Source of the DNA: Pseudomonas mosselii
GTDB lineage: Bacteria > Pseudomonadota > Gammaproteobacteria > Pseudomonadales > Pseudomonadaceae
Length of the DNA: 64,000 nt
Reading direction: 5' to 3'
Assembly (NCBI RefSeq): GCF_003205295.1
Contig: NZ_QJRP01000005.1
Location: forward strand, 186,001-250,000
The number at the start of each line of letters is the position of its first letter. The first letter of the stretch is position 1. Shown piece by piece: positions 29,652-37,693 of this stretch. The notes under the pieces were generated by a model that did not search any database, was not told the DNA's origin, and worked only from the letters and a program-made list of their open reading frames with translations. The position numbers and the translations under genes were made by a program.

Positions 29652-30820
29652 GCGACTTGGACTTTCGCAAGGTGCTGGCCGACGCCGGCATTCCCACCAC
29701 TGAGGCGGCCCTGCACCAGGCCTGGGAGGCCGAAGTGGCCGCCCAGGGCAGCAAACTCAGCAACACCAGCGCCTACTCGCCGTTCTGGCGCGTGGTGACG
29801 GCGCTGGTGACCAAGCCGGTGCTGTGGCTGGTCGGTTTCATCAGCGACACCGTGCTGCCCAACTTCTTCGTCAAGACGGCCAGCGGCGCCTGGCTGGACA
29901 GCCTGGCCTGGGCGGTGAACGTCGAGCGCAAAGGCGCGACCAAGGCCCAGGGCCAGTTGTTGTTCACCCGTGAAAACAGCGCCGGCGAGCTGCTGATGCG
30001 CGCCGGCGTGGTGGTGCAATCCGCCGCGATCAACGGCCACGTCTACCAGCTGGTGACGATCGAGGACGCGGTGTTCCCAGACGGTAGCCTGCAACGCTCG
30101 GTCAAGGTCCAGGCGCAGCAGGTCGGCAGCGGCTACAACCTGGCGCCCGGGTACTACGCCATTCTGCCCGAGCCTGTGCCGGGGATCGTCCAGGTGGTCA
30201 ACGACGACGGCTGGATGACCTCGCCCGGGGCCGACCCCGAACCCGACGAGCAGCTGCGCCTGCGCACCCGCAACCAGTTCAGCGCGGTCAACCAGTGGCA
30301 CACCGACGCGGTCTACCGCGCCATGATCGCCGCCTTCCCGGGAGTACGCCCCGATGGCGTGTACTTCCTCCACGACGCACCGCGTGGTCCGGGCAGCGCC
30401 AACGCCTACGTGCTGTTCGACGCCGACGTGCCGGCGCAGGCGTACCTGGAGCAGATCAACGCCCACGTGCGCGACCAAGGCAACCATGGCCACGGCGACG
30501 ACCTGCTGGTGATGGTCATGCCCGAGACCCGCCACGATATCGCGCTGACGGTCTGGCCACAGGCGAACCTGACGGCTAAACGGCGCGAGGCGCTGCAGCA
30601 AGGCATCACTCAGTTCATCCGCGCCGCGTTCCGCGAAAGCACGGCCAGCGACTATCGCCCGACCCTGACCTACCCACAGTCGCGGTTCTCCTTCAGTCGC
30701 CTGGCCGAGGAACTGCACCAGGCCTTCGCCGACATCGAGTCGCTGCATTTCGCCAGCGAGGACATCGTCTCGCAGCTGAGCATCGCGCGTATCGCCAACC
30801 TGCGGGTGGACCTGGTATGA
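29648..30820 (+). CDS. Baseplate protein J (gp47-like)
   Basis: The protein has 390 residues from a GTG start overlapping the previous stop by 4 bases. The series ASGAWLDSLAWAVNVERKGA, GVVVQSAAINGHVYQL and PGADPEPDEQLRLRTRNQFS is typical of the baseplate J/gp47 family, whose members form the wedge ring that triggers sheath contraction. The next gene overlaps by 4 bases (ATGA). Confidence 0.9.
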   Translation: MSDLDFRKVLADAGIPTTEAALHQAWEAEVAAQGSKLSNTSAYSPFWRVVTALVTKPVLWLVGFISDTVLPNFFVKTASGAWLDSLAWAVNVERKGATKAQGQLLFTRENSAGELLMRAGVVVQSAAINGHVYQLVTIEDAVFPDGSLQRSVKVQAQQVGSGYNLAPGYYAILPEPVPGIVQVVNDDGWMTSPGADPEPDEQLRLRTRNQFSAVNQWHTDAVYRAMIAAFPGVRPDGVYFLHDAPRGPGSANAYVLFDADVPAQAYLEQINAHVRDQGNHGHGDDLLVMVMPETRHDIALTVWPQANLTAKRREALQQGITQFIRAAFRESTASDYRPTLTYPQSRFSFSRLAEELHQAFADIESLHFASEDIVSQLSIARIANLRVDLV

Positions 30821-31341
30821 GCCCGTTGAAACTGCCGTTCTGGCTCGCCGGCACCGAACTGACCAAGCTCAAGGACGCCGCCCAGACCTGGTGGGCCAGG
30901 GTGACCGAGTGGCTGCGCTGGCCGCTGCTGCAGATGGACGCCGAGACCTGCCACCTCACCGTGCTCGACCTGCTCGCCTGGCAGCGGGACATCACCCGCT
31001 TCAAGGACGAGCCGGAACGCCTGTACCGACTGCGGGTGAAGTTCGCCTTCATCAACGCGGTCGATGCCGGCAGCACCGCGGGGCTCAAGCGCATCTTGCG
31101 CCGGCTCGGCGTGGGCTATGTCGAGATCGACGAACGCCTGGCCGGCCGCGACTGGGATGTGGTCCTGCTGCGCCTTTCCGACTCGCAGCTGTCGGAGAAC
31201 CCCGAGCTGCTGCGGGTGCTGATCCAGCAGTACGGCCGGACCTGCCGCCGCTACGACTTCATCAGCATCACCCCCGTGACCCTGCGCATTGGCGCAGCCC
31301 AATTCAACGACGACCAGCAGACGTTGGTCGCCACGCTTTAG
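30817..31341 (+). CDS. Tail protein I (baseplate wedge, P2 gpI-like)
   Basis: The protein has 174 residues. The motif LDLLAWQRDITRFKDEPERLYRLRV and GSTAGLKRILRRLG match the P2 gpI family, which connects the wedge to the tail fibres. It follows J as in P2 and stands before the fibre gene. Confidence 0.85.
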   Translation: MSPLKLPFWLAGTELTKLKDAAQTWWARVTEWLRWPLLQMDAETCHLTVLDLLAWQRDITRFKDEPERLYRLRVKFAFINAVDAGSTAGLKRILRRLGVGYVEIDERLAGRDWDVVLLRLSDSQLSENPELLRVLIQQYGRTCRRYDFISITPVTLRIGAAQFNDDQQTLVATL

Positions 31342-31350
31342 GAGTCCGCC

Positions 31351-33399
31351 GTGGCCAGAATCACTTTCGCGGGCGAAAGCCTGATTGCCCAGAAGCAGGG
31401 GGCCAAAGAAGTCCTGCAGATCACCCGTTTCATCTACGCCAATGTGCCCGGGCTCGATCCGAACACGCCAATCGACCGCGCCACGACCAAACCGCCGGCC
31501 AACCAGATCGTGCACAGCTACGACATCCCGGCGGGCAACAGCGGCTACGTGAACCCCAACCAGGTCGTCTACAGCTCGATGCTGGGCAGCGACATCGGCG
31601 ACTTCGACTGGAACTGGATGGGCCTGGAAAGCGCCGAGGGCGTGCTGTTCGCCGTGGCCTACCTGCCGCTGCAGCAGAAACGGCGCAACATCCCGCCGCT
31701 GCAGATCGGCAACAACGTCACCCGCAACATCCTGGTGGAGTACAGCGGCGCCCAGGAACTGACCGGCATTACCATCGATGCCAGCACCTGGCAGCACGAC
31801 TTCACCGTGCGCCTGAAAGGCATCGACGAGCGCGAGCGCCTGAGCAACCGCGATGTGTATGGGCGGGCGTGCTTCTTCGGCGACGGTTTGCAGTTCCAGA
31901 AGGTCGGCGACAAATACCAGCTGGCCGCCGGCATCGCCTACCTGGAAGGCATGCGCCTGGAGCTGCCCAAGGCCGTGCCGCTGAGCCCGCCGCAAGGTGC
32001 GACCCAGGTGTGGATGCATATCACCTGGCGCCGCGAGCAGAACGATGTGATCCCCGGCTGGAAGGTGGTGTACCTGCCCGACCAGCAGGATTACGTCACC
32101 CCTGATGGCTGGGTCTACTGCATTCAGCTGGCGGACATCGCCAGCGCCGGGGCCATCACCGACAAGCGCAAATCCGCGCCCATTGCCGGCCCGCTGGTAG
32201 AGCACTTCGCCAGCCGCAAGTCGGTTGCGGACCTCGAGGAGGGGATGTCCTCCGCCGGCAAGGCGCGCCGGCTGGCCGAAGCGCGACAGATCGCCTTGCA
32301 GGGCGATGTCGTCGGACGCGTGGACTTCGACGGCTCCAAGAACGTGGCGATCCAGTCCACGCTTGCGGACATCGGCGTGGTGCCCGGGACTTACTCCAAA
32401 GTCACGATCAATGGCAAAGGCCAGGTCATCGGCAGCGAGGCACTGCTGCAGATCGATATCCCCAACCTGGACTGGAGCAAGATCACCAGCGGCAAACCGA
32501 CCACCTTGCAGGGGTACGGCATCACCGATGCCGTCAAACGCGGCGACTATGGGTTGGCCTCCAACTTCGCCCCCCCCAGCCCGGTCGACACGATCGGACT
32601 GGCCGGCGGCTTCCACACGATGGCCGACGGCCCGACCTCGCTGACGAACTACTGCAGCGTGCTCAACATGCCGTACTACTCCGAGAAATTCTCGGCTCAG
32701 ATCGCAATGAGCCAGGGAGGCCCTGGAGTGCGCATGTTTGCCCGCGCCACGACCAACCAGGGGCAGTGGACCCCAACCGTCGAGGTGTTCCATACCGGAA
32801 ACCTGACGCCCGGGGCCATCGTTCCGCCAGGAACGCTCGTCCAGACTTTCAGCCATGCGGCACCGACGGGCACGCTTCGCTGCAATGGCGCGGCCGTCAG
32901 CCGGACGACCTTCGCAGCGTTGTTCGCGGCAATCGGCACCTCTTTCGGAGCAGGCGACGGGGCGACTACGTTCAACCTGCCAGATACCCGTGGCCTGTTC
33001 ATCCGTGATGTCGATGACGGCAAAGGCCTGGATCTTGGACGAACACCAGGCACGGTCCAGCAAAACCAGAACCAGTACCACGCCCACTCAGCATCCACGG
33101 CCAATGCCGGCTGGCACGCCCATGGCGGAAGCACCACGTCGGTCGCGGGTAGCCATACCCATGCCTTCAACTACGTCAATACACCGACCACCCAGGATAT
33201 CCCCGGGATCGGCGCGGCCATGCACCAGGCAGGCGTGAATTGGGCCGCCACCAACCGTATCCAAGCCGCCGGCGATCACAGCCATACCCTGAACATCGTT
33301 GGCGACGGCGTTCACGCTCACCCGGTCACGGTAGATCCCTCCGGCGGTAGCGAAGCACGCCCCGTGAACATGGCCCTGTACTACTACATCAAATACTGA
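31351..33399 (+). CDS. Tail fibre protein with collar domain
   Basis: The protein has 682 residues (GTG start after TAGGAG). Residues 1-300 form a baseplate-attachment part. Near residue 350 it carries the pyocin-fibre-like motif YSKVTINGKGQVIGSEALL and DWSKITSGKPTTLQGYGITD. The C-terminus has a phage tail-collar domain (LFAAIGTSFGAGDGATTFNL) and a histidine-rich tip with HAH, HTH, HSH and HAH motifs that should bind metal, as in T4 short-fibre tips. The last third has visibly lower GC than the rest. It should decide which cells the particle attacks. Confidence 0.9.
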   Translation: MARITFAGESLIAQKQGAKEVLQITRFIYANVPGLDPNTPIDRATTKPPANQIVHSYDIPAGNSGYVNPNQVVYSSMLGSDIGDFDWNWMGLESAEGVLFAVAYLPLQQKRRNIPPLQIGNNVTRNILVEYSGAQELTGITIDASTWQHDFTVRLKGIDERERLSNRDVYGRACFFGDGLQFQKVGDKYQLAAGIAYLEGMRLELPKAVPLSPPQGATQVWMHITWRREQNDVIPGWKVVYLPDQQDYVTPDGWVYCIQLADIASAGAITDKRKSAPIAGPLVEHFASRKSVADLEEGMSSAGKARRLAEARQIALQGDVVGRVDFDGSKNVAIQSTLADIGVVPGTYSKVTINGKGQVIGSEALLQIDIPNLDWSKITSGKPTTLQGYGITDAVKRGDYGLASNFAPPSPVDTIGLAGGFHTMADGPTSLTNYCSVLNMPYYSEKFSAQIAMSQGGPGVRMFARATTNQGQWTPTVEVFHTGNLTPGAIVPPGTLVQTFSHAAPTGTLRCNGAAVSRTTFAALFAAIGTSFGAGDGATTFNLPDTRGLFIRDVDDGKGLDLGRTPGTVQQNQNQYHAHSASTANAGWHAHGGSTTSVAGSHTHAFNYVNTPTTQDIPGIGAAMHQAGVNWAATNRIQAAGDHSHTLNIVGDGVHAHPVTVDPSGGSEARPVNMALYYYIKY

Positions 33400-33407
33400 G
33401 GTGCCCG

Positions 33408-34118
33408 ATGGCAAAGACGAAAACGGTCTACCAGACATCCCCACTGGGCTTGTTCACTGGCACCGCTGAAGCGGACGAGTCGCCGCTTGAGCCCGGCGTG
33501 TTCCTGATCCCCGGCGGTTGCGTGGAGACGGCGCCGCCGTCGATCCCCAAGCACAAGGCCGCCCACTGGAATGGCCAGGCCTGGTCCCTGGTGGACTACT
33601 ACGACGGCCTGGTGGTCTACAGCATCACCACCGCCGAGGCCCTGACCATCACCGGCATGGGGCCGGTCCCCTCGGGTTACACGGTGAAAAAGCCCGGACC
33701 GGACCAGGTGTGGAAGAACGGCGAATGGGTGGACGACACCGCCGCCGTTCTGGCCAAGCTCCACCTGCAGAAGCTGGGCGAGATCAACACCGGCTGCGCG
33801 CAGTACATCGAGGCCGGCTTCGATTCGGCCGCCCTGGGCGAGGCGCACCGCTACAGCAGTTCGCTGGAAGACCAGGTCAACCTGACCGGCCTGGTGTTCA
33901 GCGGCCTGGACAGCGCTTACCCCTGCGCCGGCAGCGATGGCGTGCGTCAGTTCCTGGCCCACACCCGCGACCAGCTGCTGCAGGTGAACAAAGACCTGGT
34001 CCTGTTCAAACAGGCGGCCCTGCAGCACGCCGACCAGCTCAAGCGTGAAGCGGCGAAGGCACTGCAGGGCAAGAAACTCGACGCGTTGCGTGCAATCAAG
34101 TGGACGGTGCCGGCATGA
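33408..34118 (+). CDS. Tail fibre assembly/DUF4376-like protein
   Basis: The protein has 236 residues. The N-terminal half contains KAAHWNGQAWSLVDYYDG, a WxG type segment common in fibre-assembly proteins. The second half (AEALTITG...; INTGCAQYIEAGFDSAALGE; YSSSLEDQVNLTGLV) matches the DUF4376 pattern found at the end of tail-fibre modules. It probably helps fold or trimerise the fibre encoded 8 bases upstream. The next gene overlaps by 4 bases. Confidence 0.75.
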   Translation: MAKTKTVYQTSPLGLFTGTAEADESPLEPGVFLIPGGCVETAPPSIPKHKAAHWNGQAWSLVDYYDGLVVYSITTAEALTITGMGPVPSGYTVKKPGPDQVWKNGEWVDDTAAVLAKLHLQKLGEINTGCAQYIEAGFDSAALGEAHRYSSSLEDQVNLTGLVFSGLDSAYPCAGSDGVRQFLAHTRDQLLQVNKDLVLFKQAALQHADQLKREAAKALQGKKLDALRAIKWTVPA

Positions 34119-35038
34119 GCTGGGCGCCCGTCACCTTGCGCTGGCCCGCCGAGGCGACCCGCTGGATGGGCCAGTTGGATACCGCCAAGGCCCTGGCCGG
34201 CAGCGAGCTGGCCAGTACCGCACAGCGCCTGAGCGGCCTGCAGGAACTGGCCAGCACCAACCCCGGCCCGGTCGGCGCCGCGGCCAAGGGCGCGATCGAG
34301 GCCGGACGCCAGGCGCTGGCCGAGCAACTTGGCGAAGTGCCCAGCTGCCTGGTGGTGACGCCGTTCCAGAGCGGTATCGGCCAGGGGCGTGGCTACCAGC
34401 GCTTCCTGTCCGCACCGAACCTGCTGCAGCAACTGGCCAACAAACTGACTGACGCCACCGACGACGCCAGCCCACAGGGTGAGCAGCACGCGCTGTGCCT
34501 GCTGTTCCTGGGCACCCGCCACGATCAGCTGGCCGCCGGCCTGGGCCGTTTCAACGCCCTGATGCCGATCCCCGAGCTGGTGCGCGCGCAACGCCGCGCG
34601 GAGCACCTGGCCCGGCTCGAAACCGAGAAATGGCAGATTCCCCAGGCCACCGCCCTGCCGCGCTGGGAGGCCTTGCCGCTGGAGCGCTGCACGGTGCTGA
34701 AGGCGGCCCAGCAATCGATGGCCGGGCAAATCGCGGTGCTGGAAAGTTACGCCGCCGACAGCTCGCCCATGAGCGACCTGGCCGGGCTGGCGGCGCGCAA
34801 GGCCAACCAGCAACAGGTCCGCGACCAGCGCCTGGCCGACCTGCGCCAGCTGCTGGAAGGTGGTCAGGCCGACAGCTCGGTACGCACCCGTCTGCTGGGT
34901 CCAGGCAACAACACACAACTGCGCCGCATGCTGCTCGAAGGCGATGCCCCGGGGCATGAATGGGTGATGAGCGCCGGTGTGATCCTGGTCGGCTCGGCCA
35001 AGGGCCTGAGCTTCGTTCGTGAAATGGTGGGTTTATGA
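34115..35038 (+). CDS. Tail-operon protein of unknown function
   Basis: The protein has 307 residues, starting MSWAPVTLRWPAEATRWMGQ at an ATG that overlaps the previous stop. It has an Ala/Gln-rich helical part (residues 25-75), a compact part VPSCLVVTPFQSGIGQGRGY, long helices rich in Q, R and A (200-270), and a C-terminus VMSAGVILVGSAKGLSFVRE that looks like a buried beta-alpha segment. There is no signal peptide or clear membrane helix. I do not recognise a family. Its place between the fibre module and the hub proteins, in tight overlap with both, argues for a baseplate part or assembly factor. Confidence 0.7.
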   Translation: MSWAPVTLRWPAEATRWMGQLDTAKALAGSELASTAQRLSGLQELASTNPGPVGAAAKGAIEAGRQALAEQLGEVPSCLVVTPFQSGIGQGRGYQRFLSAPNLLQQLANKLTDATDDASPQGEQHALCLLFLGTRHDQLAAGLGRFNALMPIPELVRAQRRAEHLARLETEKWQIPQATALPRWEALPLERCTVLKAAQQSMAGQIAVLESYAADSSPMSDLAGLAARKANQQQVRDQRLADLRQLLEGGQADSSVRTRLLGPGNNTQLRRMLLEGDAPGHEWVMSAGVILVGSAKGLSFVREMVGL

Positions 35039-35574
35039 CACTGCTACTGTTGGACGGCCAGCCCGTCGAAGGCAAGACCCTGAAAGTCATCGGCAACCTG
35101 CGCATCGAAGCCGAGGACCTGTCCGGCCAGACCAGCAACACCGACACCGCGCACAAGGGCTTCAAGCCCAAGACCCTCACGGTCACCCTGACCATCCCCT
35201 ACGTCAACGGCGCCTGGCTGCGCAACCTGATGCGCCTGGCCGAAGCCACCGAGAGCGGCGGACAGCTCAAGACCTACCGCATCGTCAACGACACGGCCGA
35301 GGCCTTCGGTATCCGCCAGGTGCGCTTCGCCGACAGCGTCAGCGCCCGGGAAGACGACTCGCTGGCCTGCTGGCGGGTGCAGTTTGGCCTGGCCGAAAAG
35401 ACCTCCAACCCGGAAAAGGTCGAGAAGCGCCGCGCCAAAAAACGCGTCAAGGCCCAGGCCGCTCCGGGGACGGCGGTGGGCGCGAAAGAGGAGGAAGAGG
35501 AGAAGGACCCGGAGCTGACCAGCTTCGAGCGCCTGCTGAAAAAAGTGGATGACTGGCTGGGAGAGAAGTCATGA
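35035..35574 (+). CDS. Baseplate complex protein (tentative)
   Basis: The protein has 179 residues. The N-terminal part MTLLLLDGQPVEGKTLKVIG and KPKTLTVTLTIPYVNGAWLR looks like a beta-sandwich of the type found in baseplate proteins binding the hub. The C-terminus is highly charged (KRRAKKRVKAQ and a run of glutamates EEEEEEKD) and ends in an amphipathic helix. It overlaps both neighbours by 4 bases. Assignment rests on position and general pattern, with no certain family. Confidence 0.6.
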   Translation: MTLLLLDGQPVEGKTLKVIGNLRIEAEDLSGQTSNTDTAHKGFKPKTLTVTLTIPYVNGAWLRNLMRLAEATESGGQLKTYRIVNDTAEAFGIRQVRFADSVSAREDDSLACWRVQFGLAEKTSNPEKVEKRRAKKRVKAQAAPGTAVGAKEEEEEKDPELTSFERLLKKVDDWLGEKS

Positions 35575-36275
35575 AGCTGCATCAGGTACTCAATGTCGGC
35601 GGCGAGCGATACGAGCTGGTCAGGGCGGACGTGCGCCTGGAGCTGCGTAACCCGGGACGGGCGACCTTCATCGTCCAGGCCGAGGCGCCCCTCAAGGGCC
35701 TGGTCACCCTCGACATCGGCTACAACGACAGCCCGCTGCAACGGCATTTCATCGGCTACGTCGAGCGCTGCACCAGCGCCAACGCCAGGCAGCAATTGCT
35801 GTTCTGCCGGGAACTGGCGGCGATCCTGGCCAGGCCGTTGCCGATGAACCTGCGCCACGTCGACCTGCGCGGCGTGCTCGACCAGGTCAGCCAACAGACC
35901 GGCCTGCGCTTTCGCGTGCCCGAGCGGCCCTACGCATCGGTGCGCGCGCCGTTCTTCTACAGCCTGGCCGCCGGCTTCCAGGCCATGGAAAGCCTGGCCC
36001 AGGTCTTCGACATCCCCGACTTCATCTGGCAGCAGCAGGGCAACGGCGAGGTGTATGTGGGCAGTTGGGCCGACAGCTACTTCGGCGCGCGCCCCGCGCT
36101 GCAACTGCCCATGGAGCTGTTCGACAACTACCAGGGCAACCAGAGCGCCACGATTGCGGCCCTGCCGGGGCTGCGTCCGGGCGCACCGATCAACCACGGC
36201 GAGCGCGTGACCCATGTCGCGCTGGCCGACAGCCAGATGGCCATACGATGGAAGACGCAATCCGCCGCGCCGTAG
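35571..36275 (+). CDS. Baseplate hub protein (gpD/gp27-like)
   Basis: The protein has 234 residues. Features such as YELVRADVRLELRNPGRATF, GYVERCTSANARQQLLFCRE and the DLRGVLDQVSQQTGLRF helix resemble hub proteins of contractile tails, shorter than P2 gpD. It should form the ring to which the spike attaches. The spike gene begins 28 bases before its stop. Confidence 0.65.
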   Translation: MKLHQVLNVGGERYELVRADVRLELRNPGRATFIVQAEAPLKGLVTLDIGYNDSPLQRHFIGYVERCTSANARQQLLFCRELAAILARPLPMNLRHVDLRGVLDQVSQQTGLRFRVPERPYASVRAPFFYSLAAGFQAMESLAQVFDIPDFIWQQQGNGEVYVGSWADSYFGARPALQLPMELFDNYQGNQSATIAALPGLRPGAPINHGERVTHVALADSQMAIRWKTQSAAP

Positions 36276-37219
36276 CGCGCCAGTTCCCCGAAATCACCGG
36301 CGGCTATCACCTGCCGCGCTTCGGCCGCGTGGTCGCGATACCCGATGCGCCGACGGTGCCCGGGCTGTGCGACGATTTCCGCCCGCGCTTCGGCGTCGAT
36401 GTCCAGGTGCTGCTGCCGGACGGCGAGCCCGACCCGGCGCTGCCGGTGTTCACCAGCCTGCCGCTGCCGGCGCCCATGGGCGGCCAGGAACGCGGCATGT
36501 TCGGCTTCCCCGAGGAGGGCACCACCGTGGTGCTGTCGTTCGCCTACGGGCTGCCGCACAAGCCGTTCATCCAGCAGATCCTGCCCCACGGGCTGAGCCT
36601 GCCCAAGGTGCCAAAGGGCGACCTGGTGTGGCAGCACAGCGAGGCCTGCCAGCAGCGCGCCGACGCCGACGGCAACTGGCTGCGTCAGACCGATGGGCGG
36701 ATCCGCGACAAGGCGATCGAGCGTGAAGTCGAGGCGCTGGCCAACACCGAGCAGTTCCAGAGCCATGCCCGGACGGTGGACGACCACTCCACTGAGACCG
36801 TCGGCGGGGTGAAGAAAATCGAGGCCCTCGGCGCGCTCAAGCTGCTGTCCGGCGGCTCCGCCAGCCTGGCCGCCCTCGACGACCTGCACCAGGCCACCGG
36901 CCGCGACCTGAACCTGGCGGTGGGGCAGAAACTCAACGCAGCGATTGGCGGCGACGTCCAGGAGCGGATCGAGGGCCTGCGCCACAGCGTGGTGAAGATC
37001 AGCCAGCGCCTGCAGGCGCCGAAGACCTGGCTGGGCTCCGAGACGGTGAACGTGCTGCAGGTGCTCTGCGACCTGCTCGACCTGGTCCAGGAGATGAACA
37101 CCGAGCTGGCCGGGCACGTGCACGGGCCCACGCCACCCCCTGGCAATGCGGCGGTCTTCAGCGGCGCGGCGGTGCGGGCCCAGGCCATGGGGCTCAAGTT
37201 GAAGCCGATCACGCTGTGA
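36248..37219 (+). CDS. Baseplate spike protein (gpV/gp5-like)
   Basis: The protein has 323 residues. The OB-fold-like N-terminus (GRVVAIPDAP... then FPEEGTTVVLSFAYGLPHKPF) is typical of spike proteins. A helical or beta-helix part follows with KLLSGGSASLAALDDL, and HVHGPTPPPGNAAVF near the end is the metal-binding tip style of gpV. It is the tip that pierces the target membrane. It is the last tail gene; no lysis gene follows, only REP sequences. The open frame extends upstream to 36065 but that part is a shadow of the hub gene. Confidence 0.8.
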   Translation: MEDAIRRAVARQFPEITGGYHLPRFGRVVAIPDAPTVPGLCDDFRPRFGVDVQVLLPDGEPDPALPVFTSLPLPAPMGGQERGMFGFPEEGTTVVLSFAYGLPHKPFIQQILPHGLSLPKVPKGDLVWQHSEACQQRADADGNWLRQTDGRIRDKAIEREVEALANTEQFQSHARTVDDHSTETVGGVKKIEALGALKLLSGGSASLAALDDLHQATGRDLNLAVGQKLNAAIGGDVQERIEGLRHSVVKISQRLQAPKTWLGSETVNVLQVLCDLLDLVQEMNTELAGHVHGPTPPPGNAAVFSGAAVRAQAMGLKLKPITL

Positions 37220-37237
37220 TCTTCAAGGCATTTCGTA

Positions 37238-37301
37238 TTCGCGGGGCCAGCCCGCTCCCACAGGTTCAGCCTTGAGCCTGTGGGAGCGGGCTGGCCCCGC
37301 G
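37238..37301. repeat. REP pair (inverted) at the right edge of the tail operon
   Basis: GCGGGGCCAGCCCGCTCCCA and its reverse complement face each other with about 18 bases between. It lies 18 bases after the spike stop and can form a strong hairpin, so it may end the tail transcript. Confidence 0.9.
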
Positions 37302-37387
37302 TTGCGTTTGGGGCGGAAAAAGTTGAGTGTTCACACGACTGACTGCCAGAAGACTTGGATTTACCCCATCGGGAACAGCTTTGCAGC

Positions 37388-37481
37388 ATCACCAGCGTGG
37401 GAGCGGGCTTGACCCGCGATCACCGGCGAAGCCGGTGCCATGCCTATAATCGCGGGGCAAGCCCGCTCCCACGCTGGTGAT
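37388..37481. repeat. Second REP pair with extended arms
   Basis: The REP cores at about 37395-37420 and 37448-37475 are extended by matching flanks ATCACCAGC and GCTGGTGAT, so each arm is over 30 bases long. The centre contains a second stem ACCGGC/GCCGGT. The other sequence from 37302 to 37693 shows no gene; GGAGG before the MFS start is its ribosome site. Confidence 0.85.
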
Positions 37482-37693
37482 GATGCCCTGCGCGACCTCC
37501 CAGCCCATAGAGTCCTGTTCAGCCTGAAAGAATCCAAGGCTTCATCGCCTGCGCACAACCGTCTACAATCCCTCCTGCTTGAACCGGGATAACCGAAGCA
37601 CTGCCTCGAAACCCGATGGACCTGACCACTGCCGGTCAACCGTCGGGACAAATGGGTCCGGACCTTGGCCGGCCCGTTTATCGGAGGCAACAC

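Noticed and set aside
24358-37219. Complete prophage
   Set aside because: No integrase, repressor, terminase, portal, capsid or lysis gene could be found on either strand.
24358-37219. Extracellular contractile injection system (Afp/PVC type) or T6SS
   Set aside because: There is no AAA+ ATPase of the eCIS type, no TssJLM membrane complex and no ClpV; the gene order and families are those of P2/HP1-like phage tails.
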